DNA of 64,000 nucleotides from Hydrogenophaga aromaticivorans (lineage in GTDB: Bacteria; Pseudomonadota; Gammaproteobacteria; Burkholderiales; Burkholderiaceae_C). The translations under genes were made by a program, and so were the position numbers. Positions within the stretch are counted from its first letter, which is position 1. Each line of letters opens with the position of its first letter. Below are positions 25,908 to 36,368 of this stretch, piece by piece. The notes under the pieces were generated by a model, which did not search any database, was not told the origin of the DNA, and saw only the letters and a list, made by a program, of their open reading frames with translations. The stretch spans positions 157,638 through 221,637 of the forward strand of contig NZ_VYGV01000006.1 of the NCBI RefSeq assembly GCF_013387465.1, given 5' to 3'.

Positions 25908-28900
25908 CCGAAGCCGCCTACCGCATCAACGGCACCCAGGTGGCGCGCGAGGCCTTCTACGCGCTGGCCTGCGACCCCGCGCGCAGCATCGCGGTGGAGG
26001 CCTGCGCCGGCGCCGGCAAGACCTGGATGCTGGTCTCGCGCATCCTGCGCGCACTGCTCGACGGCTGCGCGCCGCAGGACATCCTGGCGATCACCTTCAC
26101 CAAGAAAGCCGCCGGTGAAATGCGCGACCGTCTCAACGCCGAGCTGCGCCGCTGGAGCCGCCTGCCCGACGGCGAACTGGCGGGCGAACTGCGCGCGCGT
26201 GGGTTGTCAGACCCCGAAGCGTTGCGCCGCCTGCCCGAGGCCCGAGGCCTGCATGCGCGGATGACGGCGCTGGGCCGACCGGTGCAGGTGCGCACCTTTC
26301 ACAGCTGGTTCGCCGCGTTGCTGCGTGGCGCGCCGCTGGCGGTGCTGCAGGAGCTGCAGCTGCCGGCCCAGTACGAACTGCTGGAAGACGACGCGCCCGC
26401 CGTGGCCCTGGTCTGGCCGCGCTTTTACGCCGCGCTGGCCGCCAGCGCTGAGGACAAACAGGACTTCCTCGACGCAGTGGCCGAACACGGCCGCCACCAG
26501 ACGCTCAAGGCGCTGGAAAAGGCGTTGCAGAAGCGCGTGGAGTTCAAGCTGGCGGACGCCGCCGGCGTGGTCGAGGCGTCGGTGCAGCCGTTTGCTGCCC
26601 TGTACCCGGGCTGGGCCGGCCTGGCCGTGCCCGAACTGGCCCTGCTGCAGCCCGGCGCCCGCGAGCGCTGGCTGGCGCGTGCGAAGCTGCTCGGCGGCGA
26701 GACCAACAAGACGCCCAAGACGGCGGCCAGTGCGGTGGTCGATGCGTTTGAACTCGCCGACGAACCGGCGCTGATGGCCCGCCGCCTTGCGCTGCTGCGC
26801 AAGGGTTTCTTCGTCGCCAGCGAAGACCGGCTCAACACCAACCTCACCAAGTTCGTCGCCGCCCAGGAGGCCGAGCCCGAACTGCAGGATCTGTGCAATG
26901 CGCGGCGCCAGCACGCCGCGTGGTTGCACCACCAGCGCCTGGCGCGCCTGACCCGCGTGTTGCTGGTCGCGTACGCCGATCTCAAGCGCGAGCGTGGCTG
27001 GGTTGACATGAACGATGTCGAAGGCGCCGCGCAGCGCCTGCTGGCCGACGCTGAGCTCTCGGGCTGGCTGCAGCAGCGGCTCGACGCCCGCGTGCGCCAC
27101 GTGCTGATCGACGAATTCCAGGACACCAACCCGCTGCAGTGGCAGGCGCTCTACGGCTGGCTCTCGGCCTACGCCGGCGCCGGGTCGGGCGAGGCGCCCT
27201 GCGTGTTCCTGGTCGGCGATCCCAAGCAGTCGATCTACCGCTTCCGCCGCGCCGAACCGCAGGTGTTCAAGGCGGCGCAGGCTTTCGTGGTGCAGGGCCT
27301 CGCGGGTGCACTGCTCAGTTGCGACCACACGCGCCGCTGTGCGCAGGGCGTGGTGCAGGCGCTCAACAGCGCCATGCTGTCGGCCGTGCAAGCCGGTGAA
27401 TACGGCAGCGACTACCGCGCCCACACCACCGAAAGCCACGAGGCGGGCGCCGTGATGGCGCTGCCCCAGCTGCCACGCAGTCTGCGCGAGCGCGACGCCG
27501 CAGGGGGCGACGAGCCGGTCTGGCGCGACAGCCTCACCACGCCGCGTGTCTTGCCCGAAGACACCATGTCCGCGCTGGAAGCGCGCCAGGCGGCCGACTG
27601 GGTGGTGGCACAAATCGCATCGGGGCATCTGAAACCCGAGCAGGTCATGGTGCTCTCGCGCCGGCGCGAACGGCTGGCCTGGATGTTCGAAGCGCTGCGC
27701 GAGCGCGGCATCGCCAGCGAACAGCCCGAGAAGCTCGACCTGTGCGAAGCGCCCGCGGTGCAGGACGTGGTGGCGCTGCTGGACGCGTTGGTTTCACCGC
27801 GCCACGACCTGAGTCTGGCACGCGCCCTCAAGTCGCCGCTGTTTGGCTGGAGCGACGATGCGCTGGCCCAGCTGGCGCGCCTGCGCCTGCGCCTGCGCTG
27901 GACGCTGCGGGCCGACACCTCCACCGATGCCGCGACCGCGCCGGTGCGCCCCTCGTGGTGGGATCTGCTGCAGCGCTTCGCCGGTCTGCCGCCCGCCGAG
28001 CAGGTTGACCTGCTGCAGTTGCCGGGCCAGCCGCCCGCACCGGAACAGGCCTACCTTCTGCGCGAAACCGCCGAGCGCCTGGCGCTGTACCAGGGCTGGG
28101 TGCGATGCCTGCCGCCGCACGACGCGCTCTCGGCGCTGTACGACCACGGCGACGTGCTGGCGCGTTTCGCGCAGGCCGCGCCCGCCAGCCAGCGCAGCGG
28201 CGTGCTGGCCCAGCTGCGCGATCTGCTGGCGCAGTCGCTGGCGCAGGACGGCGGGCGTTTTCTCACGCCTTACCGCCTGGTGCGCGCGCTCAAGGCGGGT
28301 GGCATCAAGGCCACGCCGGTCCAGACACCGGGCGCCGTGCGCCTGCTCACCATCCACGGTGCCAAGGGGCTGGAGGCCCACACCGTGCTCATGCTCGACA
28401 CCGACGCTCCGCCCAGCCGCCCCGAGAGCATGGGCGTGCTGGTTGACTGGCCCGGTGAAGACGCCGCGCCGCGCCGCTTCGTGTTCCTGGCCAGCGAAAA
28501 ATCGCCGCCCGCCTGTGCGGTGGCGGTGCTGCAGGTGGAGCAGCAGGCGCGCGCGCTCGAAGAGCTCAATGCGCTCTACGTGGCGCTGACGCGGGCCGAA
28601 GAGCGCCTGGTGTTGTCCAGCTTCGAGCCGCACCAGCGCGGCAGCAGCGCCAGCTGGTACCAGCGCCTGCAACCCCTGGCCACACCCATCGACGCCCCCG
28701 AGCCGGCCAGCGCCGTGGCCGCGCCCGCCGCTGCGGCCGACTTCGCGCTGGCCCAGTTGCCGGTCTGCACCGCATCGCCCAGCAGTGCGGTGCCGAGCGC
28801 CCCGACAGAGCACACCGGGGTCGGCGCGGACGACGAGCACACCCGCATCGGCCTCGCGCTGCACCGCCTGCTGCAGTGGTTCCCCACGCCGGCCGAGGGT

Positions 28901-29317
28901 TTCGACTGGACCACGACCCACACGCAGGCCGCTGCGCGCGAGTTCGGCCTGAGCCCGGCCCAAGCCGCCGAAGCGCTGGCCATGGCGCGCCGCATCGTGA
29001 ACGGCGCTGCCGCCTGGGCCTGGGACGCCATGCAGCTCGACCACTGGGGCAACGAGGTCGAGCTGTTCCACCAGGGCGAGCTGCTGCGGCTGGACCGACT
29101 GGTGCGCCGGCGCGGCGAGAGCGGTTCGGCCAGCACCTGGTGGGTGCTCGACTTCAAGAGCCACGAACACCCCGAGCGCCAGCCCGAATACCTGGCGCAG
29201 ATGCAGCGCTACCGCCAGGCCATGGCGCTGGCCCGACCGGGCGAGCCGGTGCGGCTGGCCTTCATCAATCCCCTGGGCCAGCTCATCCCGCTTTCACCCG
29301 AACAACTGGCTTCATGA
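25904..29317 (+). CDS. AddA-like UvrD-family helicase-nuclease
   Basis: 1137 residues. It is an ATP-driven 3'-5' DNA helicase with a C-terminal nuclease. Walker A is ACAGAGKT at residues 33-40, motif Ia is ITFTKKAAGEM, motif II is LIDEFQDTNPLQW, motif III is GDPKQSIYRFR and motif VI-like is YVALTRAEERLVL. The C-terminal nuclease holds WVLDFKSHEHPER and QMQRY. With the overlapping AddB-like gene it should process broken DNA ends for RecA. A four-base overlap links it to the flavoprotein gene. Confidence 0.88.
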   Translation: MTEAAYRINGTQVAREAFYALACDPARSIAVEACAGAGKTWMLVSRILRALLDGCAPQDILAITFTKKAAGEMRDRLNAELRRWSRLPDGELAGELRARGLSDPEALRRLPEARGLHARMTALGRPVQVRTFHSWFAALLRGAPLAVLQELQLPAQYELLEDDAPAVALVWPRFYAALAASAEDKQDFLDAVAEHGRHQTLKALEKALQKRVEFKLADAAGVVEASVQPFAALYPGWAGLAVPELALLQPGARERWLARAKLLGGETNKTPKTAASAVVDAFELADEPALMARRLALLRKGFFVASEDRLNTNLTKFVAAQEAEPELQDLCNARRQHAAWLHHQRLARLTRVLLVAYADLKRERGWVDMNDVEGAAQRLLADAELSGWLQQRLDARVRHVLIDEFQDTNPLQWQALYGWLSAYAGAGSGEAPCVFLVGDPKQSIYRFRRAEPQVFKAAQAFVVQGLAGALLSCDHTRRCAQGVVQALNSAMLSAVQAGEYGSDYRAHTTESHEAGAVMALPQLPRSLRERDAAGGDEPVWRDSLTTPRVLPEDTMSALEARQAADWVVAQIASGHLKPEQVMVLSRRRERLAWMFEALRERGIASEQPEKLDLCEAPAVQDVVALLDALVSPRHDLSLARALKSPLFGWSDDALAQLARLRLRLRWTLRADTSTDAATAPVRPSWWDLLQRFAGLPPAEQVDLLQLPGQPPAPEQAYLLRETAERLALYQGWVRCLPPHDALSALYDHGDVLARFAQAAPASQRSGVLAQLRDLLAQSLAQDGGRFLTPYRLVRALKAGGIKATPVQTPGAVRLLTIHGAKGLEAHTVLMLDTDAPPSRPESMGVLVDWPGEDAAPRRFVFLASEKSPPACAVAVLQVEQQARALEELNALYVALTRAEERLVLSSFEPHQRGSSASWYQRLQPLATPIDAPEPASAVAAPAAAADFALAQLPVCTASPSSAVPSAPTEHTGVGADDEHTRIGLALHRLLQWFPTPAEGFDWTTTHTQAAAREFGLSPAQAAEALAMARRIVNGAAAWAWDAMQLDHWGNEVELFHQGELLRLDRLVRRRGESGSASTWWVLDFKSHEHPERQPEYLAQMQRYRQAMALARPGEPVRLAFINPLGQLIPLSPEQLAS

Positions 29318-30642
29318 CCGATTCCGAACCCTTGAAGAACCCCGAGTCTGCGCTGACGGTGGACGTCGCCGTCATCGGCGGCGGCCCGGCCGGGCTGATG
29401 GCCGCCGAGGTGCTGTCGCGTGCCGGTGTGGCGGTGCACCTGTTCGACGCCATGCCCTCGGTGGGCCGCAAGTTCTTGCTGGCCGGCAAGGGCGGCATGA
29501 ACCTGACCCACGCCGAGCCGCTGGCCGCTTTCATCGGCCGCTACGCCGAACGCGCCGACGCGCTGCGCCCGCTGCTTGAAACCTTCGGGCCGAACGAAGT
29601 GCGCGAATGGGCGGCTGGCTTGGGCATCGACACCTTCGTCGGCAGCTCCAGCCGGGTCTTTCCGAGCGACATGAAGGCCGCGCCGCTGCTGCGCGCCTGG
29701 CTACAGCGCTTGCGGCATCCAGCGGAGGGGAGGGCACCGGTGCGTTTCCACATGCGCCACCGCTGGACCGGTTGGGTCGATGGCAGCGGCACGCTGGTGT
29801 TTCAATCCCCCGAAGGCGAGAAGCGGGTACAGGCCCGCGCCACGGTGCTGGCGCTCGGCGGGGCCAGCTGGGCGCGGCTGGGCTCCGACGGCGCCTGGTG
29901 GCCCGTGCTTCGGACCGCAGGCGTGGACCTGGCCCCCTTGCAGCCCAGCAACTGCGGTTTCGACGTGGCCGGCTCGGCGGTGCACGGCGTGAGCGCTGGC
30001 TGGAGCCGCTACTTCAGCGAACGCTTCGCCGGGCAGCCCTTCAAGTCCGTGTCGCTGCACTTCACCGACAGCCAGGGCCACCGCTTCGATCGCCGGGGCG
30101 AATTCGTGGCCACCGCCACCGGCGTCGAAGGCAGCCTGATCTACGCCGTGTCCAGCCTGTTGCGCGATCAGATCGCTGCCCAGGGATCGGCCACCTTCAC
30201 GCTGAACCTGCTGCCCGACCACAGCGCGGCGCAGGTGCTGGCCCACGTGAGCCACCCGCGCGGTTCGCGCAGCCTCTCCAGCCACCTGAAAAGCCGGCTG
30301 GGCCTGGACGGCATCAAGCTCGCCCTGCTCAACGAGCTGCTGCCCCGGGACACCCTCAACCAGCCCGCGCTGCTGGCCGCCGCGATCCAGGCCTTGCCGG
30401 TCACGGTCGTGGCGGCACGTCCGCTGGACGAAGCCATCAGCACGGCGGGCGGCGTGCGCTTTGAGACGATGGATGCCGCCCTCATGCTGCGCGAGAAGCC
30501 CGGTGTGTTTTGTGCCGGCGAGATGATCGACTGGGAAGCGCCCACCGGGGGCTACCTGCTCACGGCCTGCCTGTCCAGCGGACGGCTGGCGGGTCAGGGC
30601 GTGGCTCGCTACCTGGCGCAGTCGCCAGCGCCGCTGCCCTGA
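29314..30642 (+). CDS. HI0933-family FAD-dependent oxidoreductase
   Basis: 442 residues. The N-terminal dinucleotide-binding motif is VAVIGGGPAGLMAAEVLSRAG. The family signature VGRKFLLAGKGGMNLTHAEP and a C-terminal FAD site ending GEMIDWEAPTGGYLLTACLSSGR are present. It is a flavoprotein of unknown substrate; the family (sometimes annotated TIGR03862) is widespread. Start ATG 29314 overlaps the helicase stop, so it is co-translated with the repair genes, though a functional link is not established. Confidence 0.85.
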   Translation: MTDSEPLKNPESALTVDVAVIGGGPAGLMAAEVLSRAGVAVHLFDAMPSVGRKFLLAGKGGMNLTHAEPLAAFIGRYAERADALRPLLETFGPNEVREWAAGLGIDTFVGSSSRVFPSDMKAAPLLRAWLQRLRHPAEGRAPVRFHMRHRWTGWVDGSGTLVFQSPEGEKRVQARATVLALGGASWARLGSDGAWWPVLRTAGVDLAPLQPSNCGFDVAGSAVHGVSAGWSRYFSERFAGQPFKSVSLHFTDSQGHRFDRRGEFVATATGVEGSLIYAVSSLLRDQIAAQGSATFTLNLLPDHSAAQVLAHVSHPRGSRSLSSHLKSRLGLDGIKLALLNELLPRDTLNQPALLAAAIQALPVTVVAARPLDEAISTAGGVRFETMDAALMLREKPGVFCAGEMIDWEAPTGGYLLTACLSSGRLAGQGVARYLAQSPAPLP

Positions 30643-30657
30643 CGCGCTGGCGTCAGG
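30638..30657. terminator. Hairpin spanning two convergent stop codons
   Basis: CCTGACGC (30638-30645) pairs with GCGTCAGG (30650-30657) across GCTG. It contains the TGA of the flavoprotein gene and the stop of the convergent CoA-transferase gene. There is no T-run, so it is at best a weak bidirectional terminator. Confidence 0.45.
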
Positions 30658-31570
30658 CTGCCAGCGTGTGCAGTGGGATGTCTTTCGCGACAGCCAGCTT
30701 GTCAAGCTGCTGGCGCGTCTTGCCCGCGAGGAAGCGGGCCATGGCGGCGTGGGTGTCCGGCTTGAACATCGTGCCCATGCCCTCAAAGGGCATGCCAGCG
30801 GCGGCGCAGAGTGCGGCCGCAAAGTGCGGCTCCAGCGCGGCCACGGCCACGCGACCGTTCTTGCAGGGATAGACACGGTAGCCGGCGTGCGCGCCGCCGA
30901 CGGCCCCCTGCGCTTGCGTCAGACCCCAGCTGCGGGGCAGGGCGAGCCAGGATGCGGCATCCGACAACGCTACGGCCTGAAACGATCCCTTGCCGCTGGT
31001 TTTCTGCGCCAGCATCGACTGGAGTACCGCTTCGCTGGCCATCAGGGCGCCACCCATGTCCGCGAACAGCGTGGCCGGCAGGTCCAGGCCTGTGATCAGT
31101 CCCGCGTCGGCGAGGTAGGTGAGATCGTGGCCCGGCTCTTCGGCGCGCGCGCCCGGCGCACCCACGATGGTCACCACAGAAAGTTGCGGATGGGCCTTGT
31201 GCAGCGCCTTCCAGCCCAGGCCCAGCTTGGCCAGCGCCGAAGGTCGGAACGAGGTGAGCAGCACGTCGCTGCGCGCCAGTTCCTGGTGCAGGCGGGCCCG
31301 GCCCTTGTCCGATTTCAAGTCGATGCCCAGCACCTTGATGCCATCGTGAAGCGTGGCGTAAGCGGTCGGGTTGTACTGACCCATCGGGTCACCGCTGGTG
31401 CCGGTGGGCGCACCCTTGGGGCCGGGTGGCTCGGCCTTGAGACAGGTGGCGCCCATGGCCTTGAGGCGCATGAGCGCGGCCGGGCCGGGCAGGTTAAGCG
31501 CCAGGCTGAGGATTCGGACACCGCGCAGCGGCTTGAGGGGTTTGATCGAGGTGGGGGCGGGTTTGGACAT
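30653..31570 (-). CDS. CoA-transferase family III / alpha-methylacyl-CoA racemase-like
   Basis: 305 residues, short for the CaiB/BaiF family (usually 360-400). The Rossmann-like start GVRILSLALNLPGPAALMRL and the catalytic-type residues of racemases are seen: His and Asp in PGHDLTYLADAG, then Asp in LFADMGGALMASE. It may racemise 2-methylacyl-CoA or transfer CoA between acids; the substrate is unknown. Upstream lies a perfect palindrome (31581-31598) close to the start. It sits next to pobA but is probably separately controlled. Confidence 0.78.
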   Translation of the reverse strand: MSKPAPTSIKPLKPLRGVRILSLALNLPGPAALMRLKAMGATCLKAEPPGPKGAPTGTSGDPMGQYNPTAYATLHDGIKVLGIDLKSDKGRARLHQELARSDVLLTSFRPSALAKLGLGWKALHKAHPQLSVVTIVGAPGARAEEPGHDLTYLADAGLITGLDLPATLFADMGGALMASEAVLQSMLAQKTSGKGSFQAVALSDAASWLALPRSWGLTQAQGAVGGAHAGYRVYPCKNGRVAVAALEPHFAAALCAAAGMPFEGMGTMFKPDTHAAMARFLAGKTRQQLDKLAVAKDIPLHTLAA

Positions 31571-31580
31571 GGCGCTACGG

Positions 31581-31598
31581 ATTGACGTTCACGTCAAT
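31581..31598. promoter_or_regulatory. Candidate operator of the CoA-transferase gene
   Basis: ATTGACGT (31581-31588), a TC spacer, then ACGTCAAT (31591-31598): a perfect 8-bp inverted repeat, 11 bases before the start codon. The ACGT-centred half sites resemble operators described for regulators of acyl-CoA and branched-chain amino acid degradation, such as LiuR; this resemblance is from memory. Confidence 0.6.
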
Positions 31599-31655
31599 GT
31601 ACCGCCAAGTCACTTCGAGATCTGCGCGCAGGTGACACCCGCAGTCTCGCCGCAC

Positions 31656-32864
<1,209 letters not shown>

Positions 32865-32922
32865 TCAGCAGACAGCGTAATTTTTGCTGCTTGCGGTGGC
32901 AAGGGTAGGGCACCAGCAATGA

Positions 32923-32952
32923 GCGATCATCAGATCGGTTGTGCGATCACCG
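32923..32952. promoter_or_regulatory. Candidate PobR operator between pobA and pobR
   Basis: GCGATCA occurs at 32923-32929 and again at 32943-32949, 20 bases apart (about two turns). The second copy lies in TTGTGCGATCACCG (32939-32952), which resembles the TTGTGCGATTATCG-type sites of IclR regulators PcaR/PcaU (from memory). It lies 80-120 bases before pobA and 35-65 before pobR. Confidence 0.5.
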
Positions 32953-32985
32953 CGCAATACACCTGAAAACTCCGATAATCCCGGC

Positions 32986-33768
32986 ATGACCAGCGACACC
33001 CGACACATCGCCAAAGCCGACTTCATCGAGGGCATGGCCAAGGGCATGGCCGTGCTGGAGAGTTTCGACACCGAACGCCAGCGCCTCAACGCCACCCAGG
33101 CCGCCGAGCGCGCGGGCCTGACCCGGGCCGCGGCGCGGCGCCACCTGCTGACACTGGCCTATCTGGGGTACCTCGACACCGACGGCAGCCACTACTGGCT
33201 TTCGGCCAAAGTGTTGCGGTTTTCGGGCAGCTACCTGTCGTCGGCGCGCCTGCCGCGCCTGTTGCAGCCGACGCTGAACCGGCTGGCCGCGCAGACGCGC
33301 GAGTCGTTCTCGGCCGTGGTGCTCGACGTGGACGAGGTGGTGATCGTGGCGCGCAGCGCCTCGGTAGGGGGCCAGCGGCTGATGGCCTATGGCCTGCACC
33401 TGGGTGCACGCCTGCCGGTGCACGCCACGTCCACCGGCCGGGTGCTGCTGGCCGCGTTGCCGCGTGCAGAATTCAGCGCCTGGCTCAAGGGCCGCGAACT
33501 GGCGCGGCTGACGCCCAAGACAACCATCGACCACAAGGCTTTTCGAGCCATCGTGGCCCGGGTGCGGGCCGACGACTTCGCGGTCGCCAGCGAGGAACAT
33601 GAGTTGGGCGTGCATGCGCTGGCGGTGCCGCTGCGCAACATGAAAGGCCAGACCGTGGCGGCGCTCAACGTGGTGGCCTCGCCCGACCGGCTCGCACCCG
33701 ATGTGATGCACAAAGACCTGCTGCCGCTGCTGCTGGACGCGGCGCGGGAACTCAGACCGCTGCTTTAA
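32986..33768 (+). CDS. pobR: IclR-family regulator (PobR/PcaR-like)
   Basis: 260 residues. The winged helix-turn-helix is at about residues 12-75 (LNATQAAERAGLTRAAARRHLLTLAYLGYL). The IclR effector domain runs to the end, with TSTGRVLLAALP and the closing ALAVPLRNMKGQTVAALNVVA. PcaU/PcaR/PobR members bind aromatic acids and activate their catabolism. Divergence from pobA makes activation by 4-hydroxybenzoate the most likely role. The symbol is inferred from context. Confidence 0.85.
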   Translation: MTSDTRHIAKADFIEGMAKGMAVLESFDTERQRLNATQAAERAGLTRAAARRHLLTLAYLGYLDTDGSHYWLSAKVLRFSGSYLSSARLPRLLQPTLNRLAAQTRESFSAVVLDVDEVVIVARSASVGGQRLMAYGLHLGARLPVHATSTGRVLLAALPRAEFSAWLKGRELARLTPKTTIDHKAFRAIVARVRADDFAVASEEHELGVHALAVPLRNMKGQTVAALNVVASPDRLAPDVMHKDLLPLLLDAARELRPLL

Positions 33769-33815
33769 AAGCAGCGCCATCCCCGGCGCAGGCGTCTTTA
33801 CGCCAGAACGCTTTG

Positions 33816-33880
33816 GTCCCGGCTTTGCCGGGCCGCACCGCGTTGCCCCCTTGAGGGGGTCGCGCGAAGCGCGGCAGGGG
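33816..33880 (+). repeat. Dispersed intergenic repeat, copy B
   Basis: Shares with copies A, C and D the CCCGGCTTTGCCGGG hairpin, a GCCCCCTTGAGGGGG hairpin, the CGCGAAGCGCGGC segment and a closing CAGGGG. It starts five bases beyond the livF stop codon, read in livF's direction, as copies A and D do beside theirs. Confidence 0.7.
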
Positions 33881-33885
33881 TGGAC

Positions 33886-34599
33886 CTACACCCCGAGGTA
33901 TTGCTCCAGCAACTCAGGCTTTGAAAGCAGTTCGTCCGAGCTGCCCTCGAACACCACCTCGCCCTTGATCAGAATGACGTTGCGGTCGGTGATCTGGGTC
34001 ACGTGTTTCCAGTTCTTGTCCACGATCACGCTGCTGATGCCGCTTTCGCGGATCAGCCCGCAGATGCGCCAGATTTCGCGCGCGATCAGCGGCGCCAGGC
34101 CTTCGGTGGCTTCGTCGAGGATCAGCACGTCCGGGTTGGTCATCAGCGCGCGGCCGATGGTCAGCATCTGCTGCTCGCCGCCGCTGAGCTGCTGGCCGCC
34201 GTGGTTCAGGCGCTCGGCCAGGCGGGGAAAGGTCTCCAGCACGCGGTCGTAGGTCCAGTCGCGCTGGCCCTTCGTGCCGGCGCGGGCCGACATGACCAGG
34301 TTTTCCTTCACGCTCAGGTTGCCGAAGATGCCGCGGCCTTCGGGCACGTAGGCCAGCCCCAAGCGCGCGATCTCGAACGTCGAGGCACCCGTCATGGGCC
34401 GGCCCTTGATCAGCACGCCGCCGCCGCTGGGCTTGACGATGCCCATGAGCGACTTGAGCAGGGTGGTCTTGCCCATGCCATTGCGGCCCATCAGGCCGAT
34501 GGTCTGGCCCTGGCCGACGGTGAAGTCCACGCCGCGCAGGATGTGGCTGGCGCCGTAGTGGGTGTGCAGGCCGGTGGCCTGGATCAGCGGTTCGCTCAT
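33886..34599 (-). CDS. livF: Branched-chain-type ABC transporter ATPase LivF
   Basis: 237 residues. Second ATPase of a LIV/HAAT importer. Walker A is GRNGMGKTT, signature LSGGEQQM, Walker B VLILDEATEGLAP. It starts two bases after livG stops. The operon order is binding protein, livH, livM, livG, livF, with no other gene inside. The neighbouring pobA/pobR suggests an aromatic acid rather than an amino acid as substrate, which is inference. Confidence 0.92.
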   Translation of the reverse strand: MSEPLIQATGLHTHYGASHILRGVDFTVGQGQTIGLMGRNGMGKTTLLKSLMGIVKPSGGGVLIKGRPMTGASTFEIARLGLAYVPEGRGIFGNLSVKENLVMSARAGTKGQRDWTYDRVLETFPRLAERLNHGGQQLSGGEQQMLTIGRALMTNPDVLILDEATEGLAPLIAREIWRICGLIRESGISSVIVDKNWKHVTQITDRNVILIKGEVVFEGSSDELLSKPELLEQYLGV

Positions 34600-34601
34600 G
34601 T

Positions 34602-35363
34602 TCAGTGTTCCTCGCCCAGATAGGCGGCCTGCACCAGCGGATCGCTGCGCACCTGGGCCGGCGTGCCGCTGGCGATCACCTGGCCGTTGACCATCACGGT
34701 GAGCTGGTCGGCCAGCGAAAACACGGCGTCCATGTCGTGCTCGACCAGCATCATGGCGTGGTCTTTCTTCAGCTTCTGCAGCAGGGCGATCATGCTTTCG
34801 GCCTCGGCCTGCCCCATGCCGGCGAGCGGTTCGTCCAGCAGCAGCACGGTGGGTTCGGTCGCCAGCGTCATGGCGATTTCGAGCTGGCGCTGTTCACCGT
34901 GGCTGATGGTGGCGGCCACGGTCTGGCTGCGTTGCGTCAGGCCCGCGAGCTCGATGGCGCGTTCGCAGCGCTGGTTCACCTGGGTCATGCCGGAGGCGGC
35001 GCTGAGCCAGCGCAGCGGGTTCCAGGGCGCATGGCGTTCGCGCGACTGGGCGGCCAGGCGCACGTTGTCCCACACGGTGAACGGCAGGAAGATGTTGGTC
35101 TTCTGGTAGCTGCGGCCCAGTCCCAGGCGGGAGATGCTCTCCGGGCTGTGGCCGGCGGTTTCCGCGCCGTTGAGCGTGATGCGGCCCGAGGTCGGTGGCA
35201 GGTCGCCCGAGAGCAGGTTGGTCAGGGTGGACTTGCCCGCGCCGTTGGGGCCGATCACGGCGTGGATGCGGTCGCGGAACAGGTCCACGGAAACATCGTT
35301 CACCGCGGCAAGACCGCCGAACCGCTTGACGAGCTTCTGGGCTGACAGCAGAAGTTCGCTCAT
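34602..35363 (-). CDS. livG: Branched-chain-type ABC transporter ATPase LivG
   Basis: 253 residues. First ATPase of the importer. Walker A is GPNGAGKST, followed by GLGRSYQKTNIF at the Q-loop region, signature SHGEQRQLEIAMTL, Walker B VLLLDEPLAGMG and H-loop VEHDMDAVF. The start overlaps the livM stop by four bases (ATGA), giving translational coupling. All catalytic motifs are intact. Confidence 0.92.
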   Translation of the reverse strand: MSELLLSAQKLVKRFGGLAAVNDVSVDLFRDRIHAVIGPNGAGKSTLTNLLSGDLPPTSGRITLNGAETAGHSPESISRLGLGRSYQKTNIFLPFTVWDNVRLAAQSRERHAPWNPLRWLSAASGMTQVNQRCERAIELAGLTQRSQTVAATISHGEQRQLEIAMTLATEPTVLLLDEPLAGMGQAEAESMIALLQKLKKDHAMMLVEHDMDAVFSLADQLTVMVNGQVIASGTPAQVRSDPLVQAAYLGEEH

Positions 35364-36352
35364 GCCGCGTCCTTCTTTTTCATGAAACGCTCACCCAGAC
35401 CCAGCAGGCCGCGCGGGGCGAACACCACGACCAGCACGATGAAGCTGCCCATGAGCAGCTGCCAGTGTTTGGTCAGGTCCTTGAAGAAGTGCATCACGTA
35501 TTCGAAGGCGAAGGCGCCGACGATGGCACCGGCGAAGTTGCCCATGCCGCCGAGGATGACCATCATGATGGCGTGTGCGCTCATGTGAAAGCCCATCAGT
35601 TCGGGGTTCACGAAGCCGGTCTGAGCGGCCCACAGGTAGCCCGCCACGCCAGCCAGCGTGCCGGCCAGGCCGAAGGCGGCGAGCTTGTAGCCGAAGGTGC
35701 CGTAGCCCACAGCGCGCATGCGGTGCTCGTTGACGCGGATGCCCGCCAGCACGCGGCCAAAGGGCGAAAACAGCAGGCGGCGCAGGAAGGCGTAGATGCC
35801 CACCAGTATGACCAGCGTGAAGTAGAAGAATGTGGTCTTGTTTTCCAGGTCGATGCCGGTCCAGCCGAAGAGGCTGGCGTCGGGCCGGAAGTTCACGTAC
35901 AGGCCGTCCGAGCCACCCAGTTCCTTGTTGTCAAAGAACAGGAAGAACACCATCTGCGCGAACGCCATGGTGACCATGATGAAGTAGATGCCGTGCGTGC
36001 GCACCACGAAAAAGCCGATCACCAGGGCAGCCAGGCCAGCCCCCAGTGCCGCCACGGGCAGCGACCACCACAGGCTCACGGGCACGTCGGCCGGTGTCAG
36101 GAAGGCGAGGGCGTAACCCGCCAGGCCGAAGTAGGCCGCGTGGCCGAGCGAGACCAGACCGGTCACGCCCTGCAGCAGGTCCAGGCTCATGGCGAAGATG
36201 GCCAGGATCATCATCTGCGAGAGCATCTGCAGGTAGAAGTCCGAGCTGTCGGACGGGATCAGCGGGAACGCGGCCAGGGCGATCGCGCCCAGCGCCAGCA
36301 GCGCCTGCACGCCCTTGGGCAAGGTTTCCAGAGTGGCTTTGGGGGAACTCAT
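35360..36352 (-). CDS. livM: Branched-chain-type ABC transporter permease LivM
   Basis: 330 residues with about ten membrane helices. It is the permease half that pairs with LivH. The family pattern LLQGVTGLVSLGHAAYFGLAGYA lies near residue 60 and the conserved cytoplasmic loop GRVLAGIRVNEHRMRAVGY near 205. It starts 16 bases after livH ends. Confidence 0.92.
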   Translation of the reverse strand: MSSPKATLETLPKGVQALLALGAIALAAFPLIPSDSSDFYLQMLSQMMILAIFAMSLDLLQGVTGLVSLGHAAYFGLAGYALAFLTPADVPVSLWWSLPVAALGAGLAALVIGFFVVRTHGIYFIMVTMAFAQMVFFLFFDNKELGGSDGLYVNFRPDASLFGWTGIDLENKTTFFYFTLVILVGIYAFLRRLLFSPFGRVLAGIRVNEHRMRAVGYGTFGYKLAAFGLAGTLAGVAGYLWAAQTGFVNPELMGFHMSAHAIMMVILGGMGNFAGAIVGAFAFEYVMHFFKDLTKHWQLLMGSFIVLVVVFAPRGLLGLGERFMKKKDAA

Positions 36353-36368
36353 GCGAAGGTGACCGTGT

